Shown here piece by piece: positions 37,748 to 46,756 of a stretch of DNA of 55,872 bases. Below the pieces are notes generated by a model. It was given only the letters and a program-made list of their open reading frames with translations, was not told the origin of the DNA and ran no database searches. The translations under genes and the position numbers were made by a program. Origin of the DNA: Burkholderiaceae bacterium (GTDB taxonomy: Bacteria; Pseudomonadota; Gammaproteobacteria; Burkholderiales; Burkholderiaceae_B); the NCBI GenBank assembly GCA_030158305.1, contig JAOATE010000027.1, positions 1 to 55,872 of the forward strand, read 5' to 3'. Each line of letters starts with the position of its first letter. The first letter of the stretch is position 1.

Positions 37748-39363
37748 GCTCGTGAAAACCAGTGCTTTAAAGAGAATGGAACCTCATGCCCCCATTCTTC
37801 AAAACATTGAGGCATTAAGGCGCCTGGCATGGTCAGACTAGTTTGGTGATCAAAACTTGCAAGAGTTTGCATTTGAATACAACCTGACTCCATGCCGACA
37901 ATCTCGGCCACAGCAGCAACCACGCGACGACCGTCCGGCAACCGAGCTTGTTGCACAATCAGATTGATGGCAGAACTCATCTGCTCCCTGATTGCATGAA
38001 GTGGCAAACCGGCATTAGCAGAAAGGATCATCGTTTCAAGACGTGACAAAGCATCTCTAGCTGTGTTGGCGTGCATTGTCGTAAGAGAGCCCTCGTGGCC
38101 GGTATTCATTGCAGCTAGCATATCGAGCGCTTCAGGCCCGCGAACCTCTCCAACTACAATACGATCAGGACGCATACGCAGTGCGTTTCTCACGAGGTGT
38201 CGCAGGCTAACAGCCCCCCGCCCCTCGGCATTTTCAGGCCTTGCTTCGAGAGCCATCACATGAGGGTGATGAATGTGGAGTTCTGCAGAGTCTTCAATCG
38301 TGACGATGCGCTGATCTGACGGGACACAATTGGCTAAAACGTTTAACAAGGTCGTTTTACCCGAGCCTGTCCCCCCAGATACCAAGATATTTTGACGCTT
38401 GATGATACAAAGCTTTAAAAACTGAGCGAGCTCAACACACAAGGTGCCATGATTCACTAAGGCATCAAGATCAAGACCTTTTTTGGAAAATTTACGAATA
38501 GTCATACTTGCGCCACGAATGGCAATAGGAGGAATGACTGCGTTGATTCTAGAGCCGTCGCGTAACCTAGCATCAACCATGGGGGATGCATCATCGAGTC
38601 TACGACCCAATGGAAAAACAATACGCTCGATCACACCACGCACGGCTTGCTCACCACTGAATTGATAACCACTTGATTCAATACGTCCATGACGTTCAAT
38701 GAAAATCTCGTCGAAACGGTTGACCATAATTTCGGTGATATGCGGATCTGCCAACAATGACTCAAGCACACCTAAGCCAACCGCTTCATCCACAACAAGC
38801 TCAAGTAATTCCTGTCGCTGGTGCTCACTTAAGTGACTCGCATGATCGTGAATCAAGCCCGACACGCACTGCATGGCCTGTTCTCTTAGGGCATATTCTG
38901 ATAAGGCAGCGATATCATGGCGACGTAAATCAAATGCCTTGATCAAGCCTGCGTGTAATTCGCGTCGGATATCACGATATTCAGCAGTAGAAAAATTTGA
39001 TATTTCCTTCTGAGTATCGTCTCTCACTGCATGTTCAAGTGGTGTCGACGTACAAAGTGGGGGCTCAGTATGGCGGATCACTGGAAACAACCTGATCATG
39101 CATGGACCGACAATAAACTCATCACTTTCCATCAATGGAGAATGAATGGAAAACTTTCGCCCGTTCACGCGCGTGCCATATAACGACCCCAGGTCTTCGA
39201 CTCGATAACCATCCTGACTTTTTGTGACACGTAAATGACGTCGAGCGACGCGCCAGTGTGAGACGCGCGCCTCACATTCAATCCCTCTTCCCAACGTAAA
39301 AGGCACAGTCTGTTGCATACGTTCACGACGACCGTCTTCATACACAATAAGCAAATCCATCAT
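37744..39363 (-). CDS. tadA: Tad pilus assembly ATPase CpaF/TadA with N-terminal FHA domain
   Basis: This secretion ATPase powers Flp pilus extension. Its 539 aa divide in two. Residues about 15-90 are a forkhead-associated (FHA) phosphothreonine-binding domain (FTLGRGIECEARVS, RRHLRV, DLGSLYGTRVNGRKF). The rest is the CpaF/TadA ATPase, with Walker A SGGTGSGKTTLLN near residue 330, RMRPDRIVVGEVRGPEALDML and TGHEGSLTTMHAN. Most TadA proteins have no FHA domain. Start chosen at the ATG at 39363, which overlaps the secretin stop by 4 bases. The FHA domain suggests control by Ser/Thr phosphorylation, but no kinase is in the window. Confidence 0.92.
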   Translation of the reverse strand: MMDLLIVYEDGRRERMQQTVPFTLGRGIECEARVSHWRVARRHLRVTKSQDGYRVEDLGSLYGTRVNGRKFSIHSPLMESDEFIVGPCMIRLFPVIRHTEPPLCTSTPLEHAVRDDTQKEISNFSTAEYRDIRRELHAGLIKAFDLRRHDIAALSEYALREQAMQCVSGLIHDHASHLSEHQRQELLELVVDEAVGLGVLESLLADPHITEIMVNRFDEIFIERHGRIESSGYQFSGEQAVRGVIERIVFPLGRRLDDASPMVDARLRDGSRINAVIPPIAIRGASMTIRKFSKKGLDLDALVNHGTLCVELAQFLKLCIIKRQNILVSGGTGSGKTTLLNVLANCVPSDQRIVTIEDSAELHIHHPHVMALEARPENAEGRGAVSLRHLVRNALRMRPDRIVVGEVRGPEALDMLAAMNTGHEGSLTTMHANTARDALSRLETMILSANAGLPLHAIREQMSSAINLIVQQARLPDGRRVVAAVAEIVGMESGCIQMQTLASFDHQTSLTMPGALMPQCFEEWGHEVPFSLKHWFSRA

Positions 39364-40661
39364 TCTTCTTGACTCCATTGGTCGATCGTTTGAAACTCAC
39401 GCTTCGAAGATGTATCGCTCTCCCACTGTGAGTGTGTGTCATCGTGCTGATGCCAGTTTGATGTGTGCGGACGATCATGGACCGGAGTATTGAGCCGAGG
39501 CTCTGTCCCGAAGGTTTGATCCAAAATGAATGCAGCCTTTTCCGTTCGCTGAACCATACCCGGATGATCTGCATTCACCACGACAGGTGTCACAAAAATC
39601 GCAAGTTCAGTCTCTCTGTAATATTCACGATTGACCCCAAAGAGGCTACCCACAAGAGGTATCTCAGAGAGACCCGGCACACCATCTCGGTCATGCGAAC
39701 GCTCACGCGATACAAAACCGCCCAATACCAATGTCTGACCCGAACGAACGTTAAATTCTGTCGAGGTACGTCTAATTTTGAGTGCAGGTCCCGCAGAGGA
39801 TGCGAGTGTCTGATCTACCGAACTCACTTCAATATCAATTTTTGATCGAACGGCATAATTTCGATCCACATGAGGGGTGATATTGAGCGATACACCGTAC
39901 TTTTTAAATGAGGTTGAGTTCTTGCCATCCTTGTCAGTGTTTGTATAGGGAACCTCACCACCTGCCTCAAAACTTGCTGTCGCGCCACTGCGGGCCAGCA
40001 ACTGTGGTTGCGCCAGAATAGTCGCTTCACCCGCTTGAGCAAGTGCGCTAATTCGAGCGGACAGCAATCCTTTCACTCCAGACAATCCTCCCGCACCACT
40101 TAGTGGTAAAGGTAAGCTGCTGTCCCAACGAATTCCGAGTTCTTGTATACGGACGGAGGGAATCTCAATCACCTGGACGTCTAGCAAGACCATTTTGTCC
40201 CAACCCACTTGACTCGTGAAGTCTAATAACTCCGGATAACGCTGTGCAAGCCTTGAAATTTTTGCTTGATCTGCATCAGATAAATTTTCGCCTTCGACAA
40301 TTAATTTGTCACCGACAACGGAACTTCTTGCCATCGGAACCGTTTTGAGAAGATTTTTAATTTCCTCTTGAACGCGAGAGAAACCTTCTGGGATGACCCT
40401 GACTTTATAGGAAAGGCGCGGCCCCTCGGAGCGCCAAACATCAAGCGTTGTTGTTCCTGATTTTTTTCCAAACACAACGATTTCATTTTGATTAATCACC
40501 GTTGCTTGCACGACTTCACCATTACCAATCGCCAGACGATCAACCTTAGAAATTTTTAATACTGTCGAAGATCCCACTTCAAGTGTTAAGTTATTCTGAC
40601 ACCAAGCTAAGATTGGTATACACATCATGGCTAAAGCCATTCCACACTTTAGGTGCTTCAT
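39360..40661 (-). CDS. cpaC: Tad pilus outer-membrane secretin CpaC/RcpA
   Basis: The 433-aa protein has a signal peptide (residues 1 to about 22), an N-terminal pilus-formation domain (LTLEVGSSTVLKISKVDRLAIGNGEV) and the C-terminal secretin barrel with GGEVPYTNTDKDG, GLSEIPLVGSLFG and FVTPVVV. It forms the outer-membrane pore for Flp pili. The His/Ser-rich tail beyond residue 395 is poorly conserved. Both ends overlap neighbours: by 4 bases with cpaB and by 4 with tadA. Confidence 0.93.
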   Translation of the reverse strand: MKHLKCGMALAMMCIPILAWCQNNLTLEVGSSTVLKISKVDRLAIGNGEVVQATVINQNEIVVFGKKSGTTTLDVWRSEGPRLSYKVRVIPEGFSRVQEEIKNLLKTVPMARSSVVGDKLIVEGENLSDADQAKISRLAQRYPELLDFTSQVGWDKMVLLDVQVIEIPSVRIQELGIRWDSSLPLPLSGAGGLSGVKGLLSARISALAQAGEATILAQPQLLARSGATASFEAGGEVPYTNTDKDGKNSTSFKKYGVSLNITPHVDRNYAVRSKIDIEVSSVDQTLASSAGPALKIRRTSTEFNVRSGQTLVLGGFVSRERSHDRDGVPGLSEIPLVGSLFGVNREYYRETELAIFVTPVVVNADHPGMVQRTEKAAFILDQTFGTEPRLNTPVHDRPHTSNWHQHDDTHSQWESDTSSKREFQTIDQWSQEE

Positions 40662-41500
40662 CTTGTGCCTGCCGCAATGTGTTCTGACTCTGACTCATCA
40701 CTCTCCGCGGACAGGCGATCACCGTACATGATCGGAATCATGCGTGAGACTGACTGAGTGGGTAATCCGAGAATTGCTGCCAAGTCTCCCGCGGCAGATT
40801 GACCCGCCTGACTAACTGGCAACGACTGACTAGAGCTCAGCACGGCACTAATTGAACCTGCCTCGCGGGCGGCAATCACTCTGACCGCATCCTCGTGTGA
40901 AACAGCGAGCGTGATGTTGGCATCCGAAACCGAAGTCGCGCCGTCCAAACGAGTGTTGAGATCAGAAAAATGACCGGTTCCCAATACTTGTACGGACTGC
41001 AGCAAGACAGCCGTCAAGCGTTTACCTTGATGGTCGAGCGAAACAAACAAATCCACACGATCACCTGCACGAATTAAGCCTGAAGCCGCACTACTCGGAT
41101 CGACCGTGACGGACACTGCCTTGAGACCAGGCTGTAGGCGATTGGACACACCCGTTACATCTAAGTCTTGTAAATGCATTTGCATGAACGGCTGCCCAGC
41201 ACGAAGATCCGTTATCAAACGCTTACCGACCAAAATATCACTTTGCTCTACAGAGAGTGCTTGATCAGGTGCCCATTTAACAGGAAACTGTTCGACAACA
41301 TAATCCGCCTCCTCAATGATTGTGTCTCGACTGAGATCTCTCGACGCCACCATTAAAGGTATCTGATCCAGTCGCGTGCGTAACTCGATTTCCTCAGTTT
41401 TTTCCTTCAAGTGCTGATCAAGGGCCCAGGCAGATACGCCACCAAGTGCGATTGATATCAACATTAATACCCACTTCGCTTTTGCGTTTGAAACGTTCAA
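40658..41500 (-). CDS. cpaB: Flp pilus assembly protein CpaB/RcpC
   Basis: The 280-aa protein has an N-terminal membrane helix (WVLMLISIALGGVSAWALDQ), a SAF domain (PLMVASRDLSRDTIIEEADYVVEQFP) and the RcpC-type C-terminal domain (RLQPGLKAVSVTVDPSSAASGLIRAGDRVDLFVSL). CpaB is a periplasmic partner of the secretin. It overlaps the gene before and the secretin gene after by 4 bases each. Confidence 0.92.
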   Translation of the reverse strand: MNVSNAKAKWVLMLISIALGGVSAWALDQHLKEKTEEIELRTRLDQIPLMVASRDLSRDTIIEEADYVVEQFPVKWAPDQALSVEQSDILVGKRLITDLRAGQPFMQMHLQDLDVTGVSNRLQPGLKAVSVTVDPSSAASGLIRAGDRVDLFVSLDHQGKRLTAVLLQSVQVLGTGHFSDLNTRLDGATSVSDANITLAVSHEDAVRVIAAREAGSISAVLSSSQSLPVSQAGQSAAGDLAAILGLPTQSVSRMIPIMYGDRLSAESDESESEHIAAGTR

Positions 41501-42207
41501 GGCTTTAATTTTCCCGACAAATTGACGTACATAAATGATTGACCTATATCCACAAGATCGATTTGCAACAAAGCTCCTGCTTGAGTCGCTTTAATTGAGT
41601 GATCTTGAAGAAAATGTGGTTGGATTTTCAGAGCCTCTGTCACCGACCAATTCTTTTTTGTTAACGAGTCTCTTATTTTTTGAGCTAAGTTTTTTATGGA
41701 TAGTTGGGAGGAGTAGAGCAAACTGACTGCCTCTGAACCCACGGAGTGATCTCTGACATCCATCATCAATTGTGCGCTGAGACTTGGATCAGACAATGTT
41801 TTCCTTAAGTCGTGACTAGAAACTTGACTGCGGTTTTCTTGGAAGACAGACATACCAATGCTCGAATGAAAAAATGAGACACGATCCGCCGCCGTTGGCA
41901 CAACGACCAATACATGAGATTGCTCAGGCGTTGTCCATTGAATGTGCATTAGGTCTCCATCACTCCAAGCCAGCGTATCCTCGGGAAGTTGAGTTGTCAG
42001 TATTTGCATGACCTCATTTAATCCTTGTGCGCTTTCCCAATGACTGATGTGGATGTCATGTCCACTCACACTCAATTTTTCAAGATTAATAAAAGTATCT
42101 GGATCGCCGACAAACCGACGCTCACCTACCCACACCACGGTGGGTGAATGTGCGAGACACTGACTAATATTTGCCAAGAGAAAAATAAATAGAATGAACG
42201 TTTTCAT
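41497..42207 (-). CDS. Secreted protein of unknown function in the Tad operon
   Basis: I do not recognise this 236-aa protein. It has a clear signal peptide (MKTFILFIFLLANISQCLAHS), no further membrane helix, and apart from the signal-peptide Cys no cysteine, so it is probably soluble in the periplasm. The stretch reads AT-richer than its neighbours by eye. Its start overlaps the TadE-like gene and its stop overlaps cpaB, by 4 bases each, so it is an integral operon member. In this position other Tad loci carry accessory proteins such as RcpB/CpaD, TadD or TadF, but no similarity to these is visible. It may be a pilotin, a periplasmic chaperone or a pseudopilin accessory (guess). Confidence 0.75.
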   Translation of the reverse strand: MKTFILFIFLLANISQCLAHSPTVVWVGERRFVGDPDTFINLEKLSVSGHDIHISHWESAQGLNEVMQILTTQLPEDTLAWSDGDLMHIQWTTPEQSHVLVVVPTAADRVSFFHSSIGMSVFQENRSQVSSHDLRKTLSDPSLSAQLMMDVRDHSVGSEAVSLLYSSQLSIKNLAQKIRDSLTKKNWSVTEALKIQPHFLQDHSIKATQAGALLQIDLVDIGQSFMYVNLSGKLKP

Positions 42208-42806
42208 TCACGGCGTAACCTAGCTTTAGGTACACGTGGAGATTGTCCAGCCCAATCGCTCAACCAATCCAGCTGAAGTTTCCTTCGACGCCACGGCGTG
42301 TCGATTTTTTCAAGTGGTCTGATATATGGCTGTAACAATTTCCGCGTAGGGTTTGTCACATCACTCCAGGCGACTTTTGAGCGACCGATACGTGACTGAA
42401 CTTCGCGCGATGATTGACTATGTCCGTCCTGGCTATAAAGGTAACTGGTACGCTGCAAAGGCACGGCACCGAATAATCTATTTGCTGCCAGACGACTATC
42501 CATAGCCTGTCTTGTTTCTCGCTGAACGCGAATGACTCCTTGACCACTCACATTTAAAAGCTGCTCTCCAAATGTTTTTAATAGATCTCCTCGTGTTGAG
42601 GGTTTTGCATCATCCGCATGTTTCTTTGACTCATGTTCAGCATTTAAAAATGTTTGATAGCCACTCTCCCCTAGCAACTCAAGAGAACGTGTTCGATAAT
42701 GCCCTGAAAATTGAATCGCCAATAAAAGCGTGACAAGAACCATGCAAATTAAAATAGCTTCAAGTGCAGCTTGACCTTGCTGCTGATGAATCGAGGAAAT
42801 GATCAT
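42204..42806 (-). CDS. TadE-like pseudopilin/minor pilin
   Basis: The 200-aa protein has the TadE-type N-terminus: a short basic leader, then QQQGQAALEAILICMVLVTLLLAI, where G followed by a glutamate at +5 and a long hydrophobic helix marks a prepilin-peptidase substrate. The rest is hydrophilic and Arg/Ser-rich, longer than typical TadE. It overlaps both neighbours by 4 bases. Confidence 0.8.
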   Translation of the reverse strand: MIISSIHQQQGQAALEAILICMVLVTLLLAIQFSGHYRTRSLELLGESGYQTFLNAEHESKKHADDAKPSTRGDLLKTFGEQLLNVSGQGVIRVQRETRQAMDSRLAANRLFGAVPLQRTSYLYSQDGHSQSSREVQSRIGRSKVAWSDVTNPTRKLLQPYIRPLEKIDTPWRRRKLQLDWLSDWAGQSPRVPKARLRRE

Positions 42807-44212
42807 TCATGACTCAAATTTGGAATTAAGGTCGCTCTCCAAAAGGGCTCAAATAAACTCGGGTTTTTCGCCTGACCACGTGATGACGTTGGAGGCGAAA
42901 AATAAGTTTGAGCGGCTGCCCGAGATTGAATACGGTTATCAGCACTGAGCCTCTGAGATACCTTGATGGCTATACGCACAGGTTGGCGTTCTCGACCTTT
43001 TTTGAGCTGTGCATAACGCCCCAAGCCCTTTGAACTCCATTTCACGGAAGCACTATGAGCGTATCTTTGCGCAAGTGGATTATGGCGGCCGCTAAAAATA
43101 TTTCTCGCAGCACCACTCTGCGCACGTGACCACCTCCAAAAGGCTTGACGTGAAAAATCAGGCATTGTGACAAGGTTTTGTGTCAGGGCTGGTTGTGCTC
43201 CTTTTTCGTTCGTATGGGTATTGAGTAGAGCCCAGCCCATCGGGTATTCGCGGTGATAACAACCAATTATTTTGTTATGACGCAATGCATGAAATGAAAG
43301 AGATTCTTCGGACACCCATTGGCCATCTTGTCCAAGTAGCAGGCGACCTTTACGACGTAACTCATGTCTTTTTAATGGGCAACGTGGATTGACGATCCAT
43401 AGATTTCTATACGTACGATTTCTTTCAGTTAAAAAACCATACTGTCCAACAAGTCCAGTCAGAAAGTCGCGCCAAACTGAGTCAGCCCCAGAATACTGGT
43501 CAATCAAGTCCTTGGTCTCATCCAAAGTGATGGTGATACTCAAGCCGAGTTGTTTCAGTGTGTCACCTTTCAATGCTGATCCACTCTGCCCAACATTGGC
43601 AATTAACATGTGATGAATCGATTGTTGGCGTTGCTGTTCTGCATCTCTGAGCTGAAGTTGCCTAACCCGATCCAGGACTTGATGCACTTGTCGCTCATGA
43701 CGTAAATATGCATCTCTGAATGCATGTTGCGAAAGTGTTTCGCTCATCCCACCACTCAGTGCAGAGGTGTAAGCGATAGAGTGCTGTGGTCCAAAAAACG
43801 CACCAATCAAGCTCGCAGGTGGATTACGCCTGGCAGCTTGAGTGGCAAGCTTGGCTCTGTACTGGGAGGCGGTCGCAACAGCGATCAGGTGTGCCATGCC
43901 AAGTTGATGACCGAGCTGCGCGCGATTGACATAGGCATGTAAGTTCATTGAGCGTGCTTGCATCAGTGCCGCGCTATAGGCAGCCGCATCCGTCGCACGA
44001 TGCAATGAGGACTGATCGTGGACTCTCTCACCAAGTTCTAGCATGAGTACCCATGCCAGAACACCTGCCCCACACAACACGAGTCCAAGCAGTAATGCTT
44101 GTCCTTTTTGTTGTGACACCCATTCAACTTGACTCAGGTCATGAAGGGTTTCGCGTGGACCTCCTGTGCGGTGCGACACGCCGTACTGTGCGTGCTTGGT
44201 TGCGAGAGACAT
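42803..44212 (-). CDS. TadG-like pilus assembly protein
   Basis: The 469-aa protein begins with a cytoplasmic leader of about 38 residues, then the TadG N-terminal segment KGQALLLGLVLCGAGVLAWVLMLELG and HRATDAAAYSAALMQARS, which is typical of putative Flp-pilus-assembly TadE/G-like proteins. The large periplasmic remainder is Gln/Arg-rich. I start it at the ATG at 44212, which overlaps the pilin stop by one base (TAATG); the open frame upstream only shadows the pilin gene. No von Willebrand A motif (DxSxS) is visible, unlike larger TadG proteins. Confidence 0.8.
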   Translation of the reverse strand: MSLATKHAQYGVSHRTGGPRETLHDLSQVEWVSQQKGQALLLGLVLCGAGVLAWVLMLELGERVHDQSSLHRATDAAAYSAALMQARSMNLHAYVNRAQLGHQLGMAHLIAVATASQYRAKLATQAARRNPPASLIGAFFGPQHSIAYTSALSGGMSETLSQHAFRDAYLRHERQVHQVLDRVRQLQLRDAEQQRQQSIHHMLIANVGQSGSALKGDTLKQLGLSITITLDETKDLIDQYSGADSVWRDFLTGLVGQYGFLTERNRTYRNLWIVNPRCPLKRHELRRKGRLLLGQDGQWVSEESLSFHALRHNKIIGCYHREYPMGWALLNTHTNEKGAQPALTQNLVTMPDFSRQAFWRWSRAQSGAARNIFSGRHNPLAQRYAHSASVKWSSKGLGRYAQLKKGRERQPVRIAIKVSQRLSADNRIQSRAAAQTYFSPPTSSRGQAKNPSLFEPFWRATLIPNLSHE

Positions 44213-44541
44213 TACCGCTTTGCCGCACTGGCGTTGCCAGTGAAGCCCTTTAAAGACTTTGCTTTTGTTTGACCACTTGCACCTTGGGCGGCTGTTTTTG
44301 CGGCTTTTGTCTGAGCCGTTCCATCCTCGCCAGCAAGTTCTTTGGCTACTGCAGCGGTCTGAGAACGCATGACCTGACCAAAGTATTGATACACCCCAAT
44401 CGCTGCAACAGCAACCAGAGCAACAATAATGATGTACTCCGTCATCCCCTGCCCGCACTGACGAGCGAGCACCTTGCTAGGGCGAGCGTGCGAGAGTAAA
44501 AAAGGAAGCGTTTGTAAGGATCGTTTGCTTATTGTGTTCAC
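44212..44541 (-). CDS. Flp-type pilin (class III signal peptide)
   Basis: The 109-aa precursor has a leader of about 30 residues, then CG-QGMTEYIIIVALVAVAAIGVYQYFG: the glycine, glutamate at +5 and tyrosine at +6 are the Flp prepilin cleavage signature. The mature pilin would be about 79 aa with an Ala/Lys/Gly-rich tail, longer than the 50-60 aa of Flp1. Translation starts at GTG (44539-44541), 5 bases after a GAGAGG site. Both the site and the start lie in the right arm of an inverted repeat. It is the first gene of the Tad operon. The peptidase that would cut it is not in this window. Confidence 0.85.
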   Translation of the reverse strand: MNTISKRSLQTLPFLLSHARPSKVLARQCGQGMTEYIIIVALVAVAAIGVYQYFGQVMRSQTAAVAKELAGEDGTAQTKAAKTAAQGASGQTKAKSLKGFTGNASAAKR

Positions 44542-44576
44542 ACCAGCCTCTCAAAGAAAGATAGAGGCGTAGTGTG
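44539..44576 (-). promoter_or_regulatory. Leader hairpin covering the pilin ribosome-binding site and start
   Basis: On the minus strand CACAC-tac-GCCTCT, an 11-base loop, and AGAGGC-tg-GTGTG form an interrupted 11-bp stem. The right arm contains the AGAGG ribosome-binding site and the GTG start codon of the pilin, so folding would hide both. This suggests control of pilin translation by RNA structure. Confidence 0.5.
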
Positions 44577-44592
44577 AAGAGTCTGGTGCTTA

Positions 44593-44630
44593 GGCTCAAT
44601 TCGCAACTATCGCAATGGATAGATTGAGCC
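44593..44630 (-). repeat. Nested inverted repeat upstream of the pilin gene
   Basis: Outer arms GGCTCAAT/ATTGAGCC (8 bp) enclose inner arms CTATC/GATAG (5 bp), with a 6-base bulge and a 6-base loop. It lies 8 bases after the stop codon of the upstream PLP enzyme and 52 bases before the pilin start. It lacks a T-run, so it could be a transcript-end hairpin or a regulator site for the Tad operon. Confidence 0.45.
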
Positions 44631-44637
44631 GACTGCT

Positions 44638-45768
44638 CTACCAACCGTAAAAGCGCGACCAAGTCTGAATGTTTTGATCAGAACTTAAGGCCTGATATTC
44701 TGGAAATTGAGCAGCTGTCGCGCAAGCGTGATTAGGCAAGATGCGTAACTGAGTGCCCACTGGAAAGCGACTCACAATCGAAAGATCAGGATCACCCGTT
44801 CGCGAAATGATGCCGTGCTCTTGGTTGGCACCCGTCATGGTGTAGCCTGACAGGGGTGTGCCGTCCGCGCTACATACCTGACCATAACCAAAATCTCTCG
44901 TTTGTTTTTGTGTCCCACGATCACGACTCATGGCCATCCATCCTGCATCGACGATGACCCAGCCCTTTTCCTCTTGGTGACCGATCACAGTCGACAACAC
45001 ACTGAGAGCAATATCGTCCGTCTCGCAGACGCCTACGTTATGCATGACTAAATCAAAGAACACGTAGACGCCTGCTCTGACCTCTGTCACGCCCTCGAGT
45101 TTGCGAGCGGATAACGCTGTTGGCGTGGAGCCAACGCTGACGACAGGGCAGGAAAAACCTGCTTCACGCAACCGCTCTGCGGCTCTGACACAACCGGAGC
45201 GTTCTTGCTCAGCCATTTTTTCGAGCGCCTCAGTTGTATTGAGGTCGTAACTCGAACCTGCATGCGTCATCACTCCTTGTAGCTGAGTACCGCCCGCGGC
45301 CAACGCATGGGCGACTTCGAGGAGTTGGGGACTTTCAGGTTTGATACCAGAGCGATGATCATCAGTATCAATTTCAATCATCACTTTAAAGCGAACATCA
45401 TTGGCGATGCCAAAGGCAGAAATTGCGGAAGCTGACTGAACGCTATCGGTCAAAATTTTGAGGTCACAGCCGTTTCGAATCAGTGCGAGCGCCTGTGCGA
45501 ATTTGTTGGCGGTAATACCAACGGCATACAAAATATCGGTGATGCCAGCTGAAAAAAACTGCTCGGCTTCTTTGAGTGTCGAAACAGTGATCCCACGCGC
45601 ACCTGCCTGTATCTGTGCTTGAGTCACAGCCACACACTTTGAGGTTTTGACATGCGGTCTAAAGCTGACGCCCAGACTGTCCATGCGGGATTGCATACGG
45701 GCAATATTGCGCTCCATACGTGCAATATCAACCAAAGCAGCGGGTGTCGAAAGTTCGGAAATTTTCAT
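44638..45768 (-). CDS. D-serine dehydratase / D-threonine aldolase family PLP enzyme (DSD1-like)
   Basis: This 376-aa, fold-type III (alanine-racemase-like) PLP enzyme acts on D-3-hydroxy amino acids with the help of a divalent metal. The PLP lysine is Lys41 in RPHVKTSKC. The C-terminal PNHACATA supplies His347 and Cys349, the zinc pair of eukaryotic-type D-serine dehydratases. Low-specificity D-threonine aldolases share this layout, so the reaction (dehydration or retro-aldol) is not settled. It lies upstream of the pilin gene on the same strand, separated by 96 bases with two inverted repeats, and diverges from the acyltransferase gene. Confidence 0.87.
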   Translation of the reverse strand: MKISELSTPAALVDIARMERNIARMQSRMDSLGVSFRPHVKTSKCVAVTQAQIQAGARGITVSTLKEAEQFFSAGITDILYAVGITANKFAQALALIRNGCDLKILTDSVQSASAISAFGIANDVRFKVMIEIDTDDHRSGIKPESPQLLEVAHALAAGGTQLQGVMTHAGSSYDLNTTEALEKMAEQERSGCVRAAERLREAGFSCPVVSVGSTPTALSARKLEGVTEVRAGVYVFFDLVMHNVGVCETDDIALSVLSTVIGHQEEKGWVIVDAGWMAMSRDRGTQKQTRDFGYGQVCSADGTPLSGYTMTGANQEHGIISRTGDPDLSIVSRFPVGTQLRILPNHACATAAQFPEYQALSSDQNIQTWSRFYGW

Positions 45769-45855
45769 AAAGTGTGTGTGCAGTTGCAGAAAGGCTGTGA
45801 ACCCGCTTATTCTATCCCTACGCGCTTGTCTGCGCTCTACTTGTGTCCTGATTGA

Positions 45856-46756
45856 ATGCTCAAAACTTTTGTCCCTCGGCTGTTGACCGCGCTTTTTAAA
45901 ACCTTAGGCATTTTGCCGCTGACCGTCCTACAAATCTTGGGCTGGTCCGCTGGCTTTTTAGCATGGATGCTGCCTGGGCGCTACAAAGAACGTGCGTGGA
46001 CCAATTTACGCCAAGCATTTCCTGACGCAACGCGCGAAACACTTCGCTCAGCAATGCTTAGTAACGGGCAATTGATGTTTGAAATGCCCTTCTGGTGGAC
46101 TCGCCGCAACGAGACATTTATCAACAGCAAATTGAGCTGTGACAATTGGGAACAATTTCAAGTTGCGCTCGCTAGAGGTAAAGGGGTGATTTTGCTTTCA
46201 CCTCATGCCGGTTGCTTTGAATTGTTAGGCCCCGTTTACAGCAGCCATTTTCCCTCAACCGTTTTGTTCAGACCTCCCAGAAAGATCTGGATGCAGGATT
46301 GGATTGTGGAAATGCGCACGAGAAGACAGCTCAAGATGGCGCCGGCCAATCAAAAAGGTGTCCGTGCGTTGGTGAAAACACTCATGCGGGGTAACACGAT
46401 CGGAATCTTGCCCGATCAAGTCCCGCCTGATGGCGAAGGCGTTTGGGCACCTTTTTTTGGACGCCCTGCCTACACCATGACATTGGTGCAAAGACTACAA
46501 GAGCTCTCTGGAGCGACTATTTTTATCTTGGCGGCACAACGCAACGGCATTGGACAGGGCTACACGCTCAGACATAAAGAACTGTCTGAGCCTCTGCCCA
46601 AAGACCCAGAAGCCGCTGCGACTGTGATCAACCAAGAAATGGAAGAGATGATTCGCAAAATGCCCGAGCAATACCTCTGGGGCTACAACCGCTACAAAGC
46701 GCCCAAAACCAAAGCCGCGCGCGTAGGGTTGTCGTCTGGAACCGAGGATTCAACGA

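Noticed and set aside
44213-44458. Upstream extension of the TadG-like frame (Cys/Trp-rich)
   Set aside because: It shadows the pilin gene in another frame. The ATG at 44212 overlapping the pilin stop fits the coupling seen through the operon.
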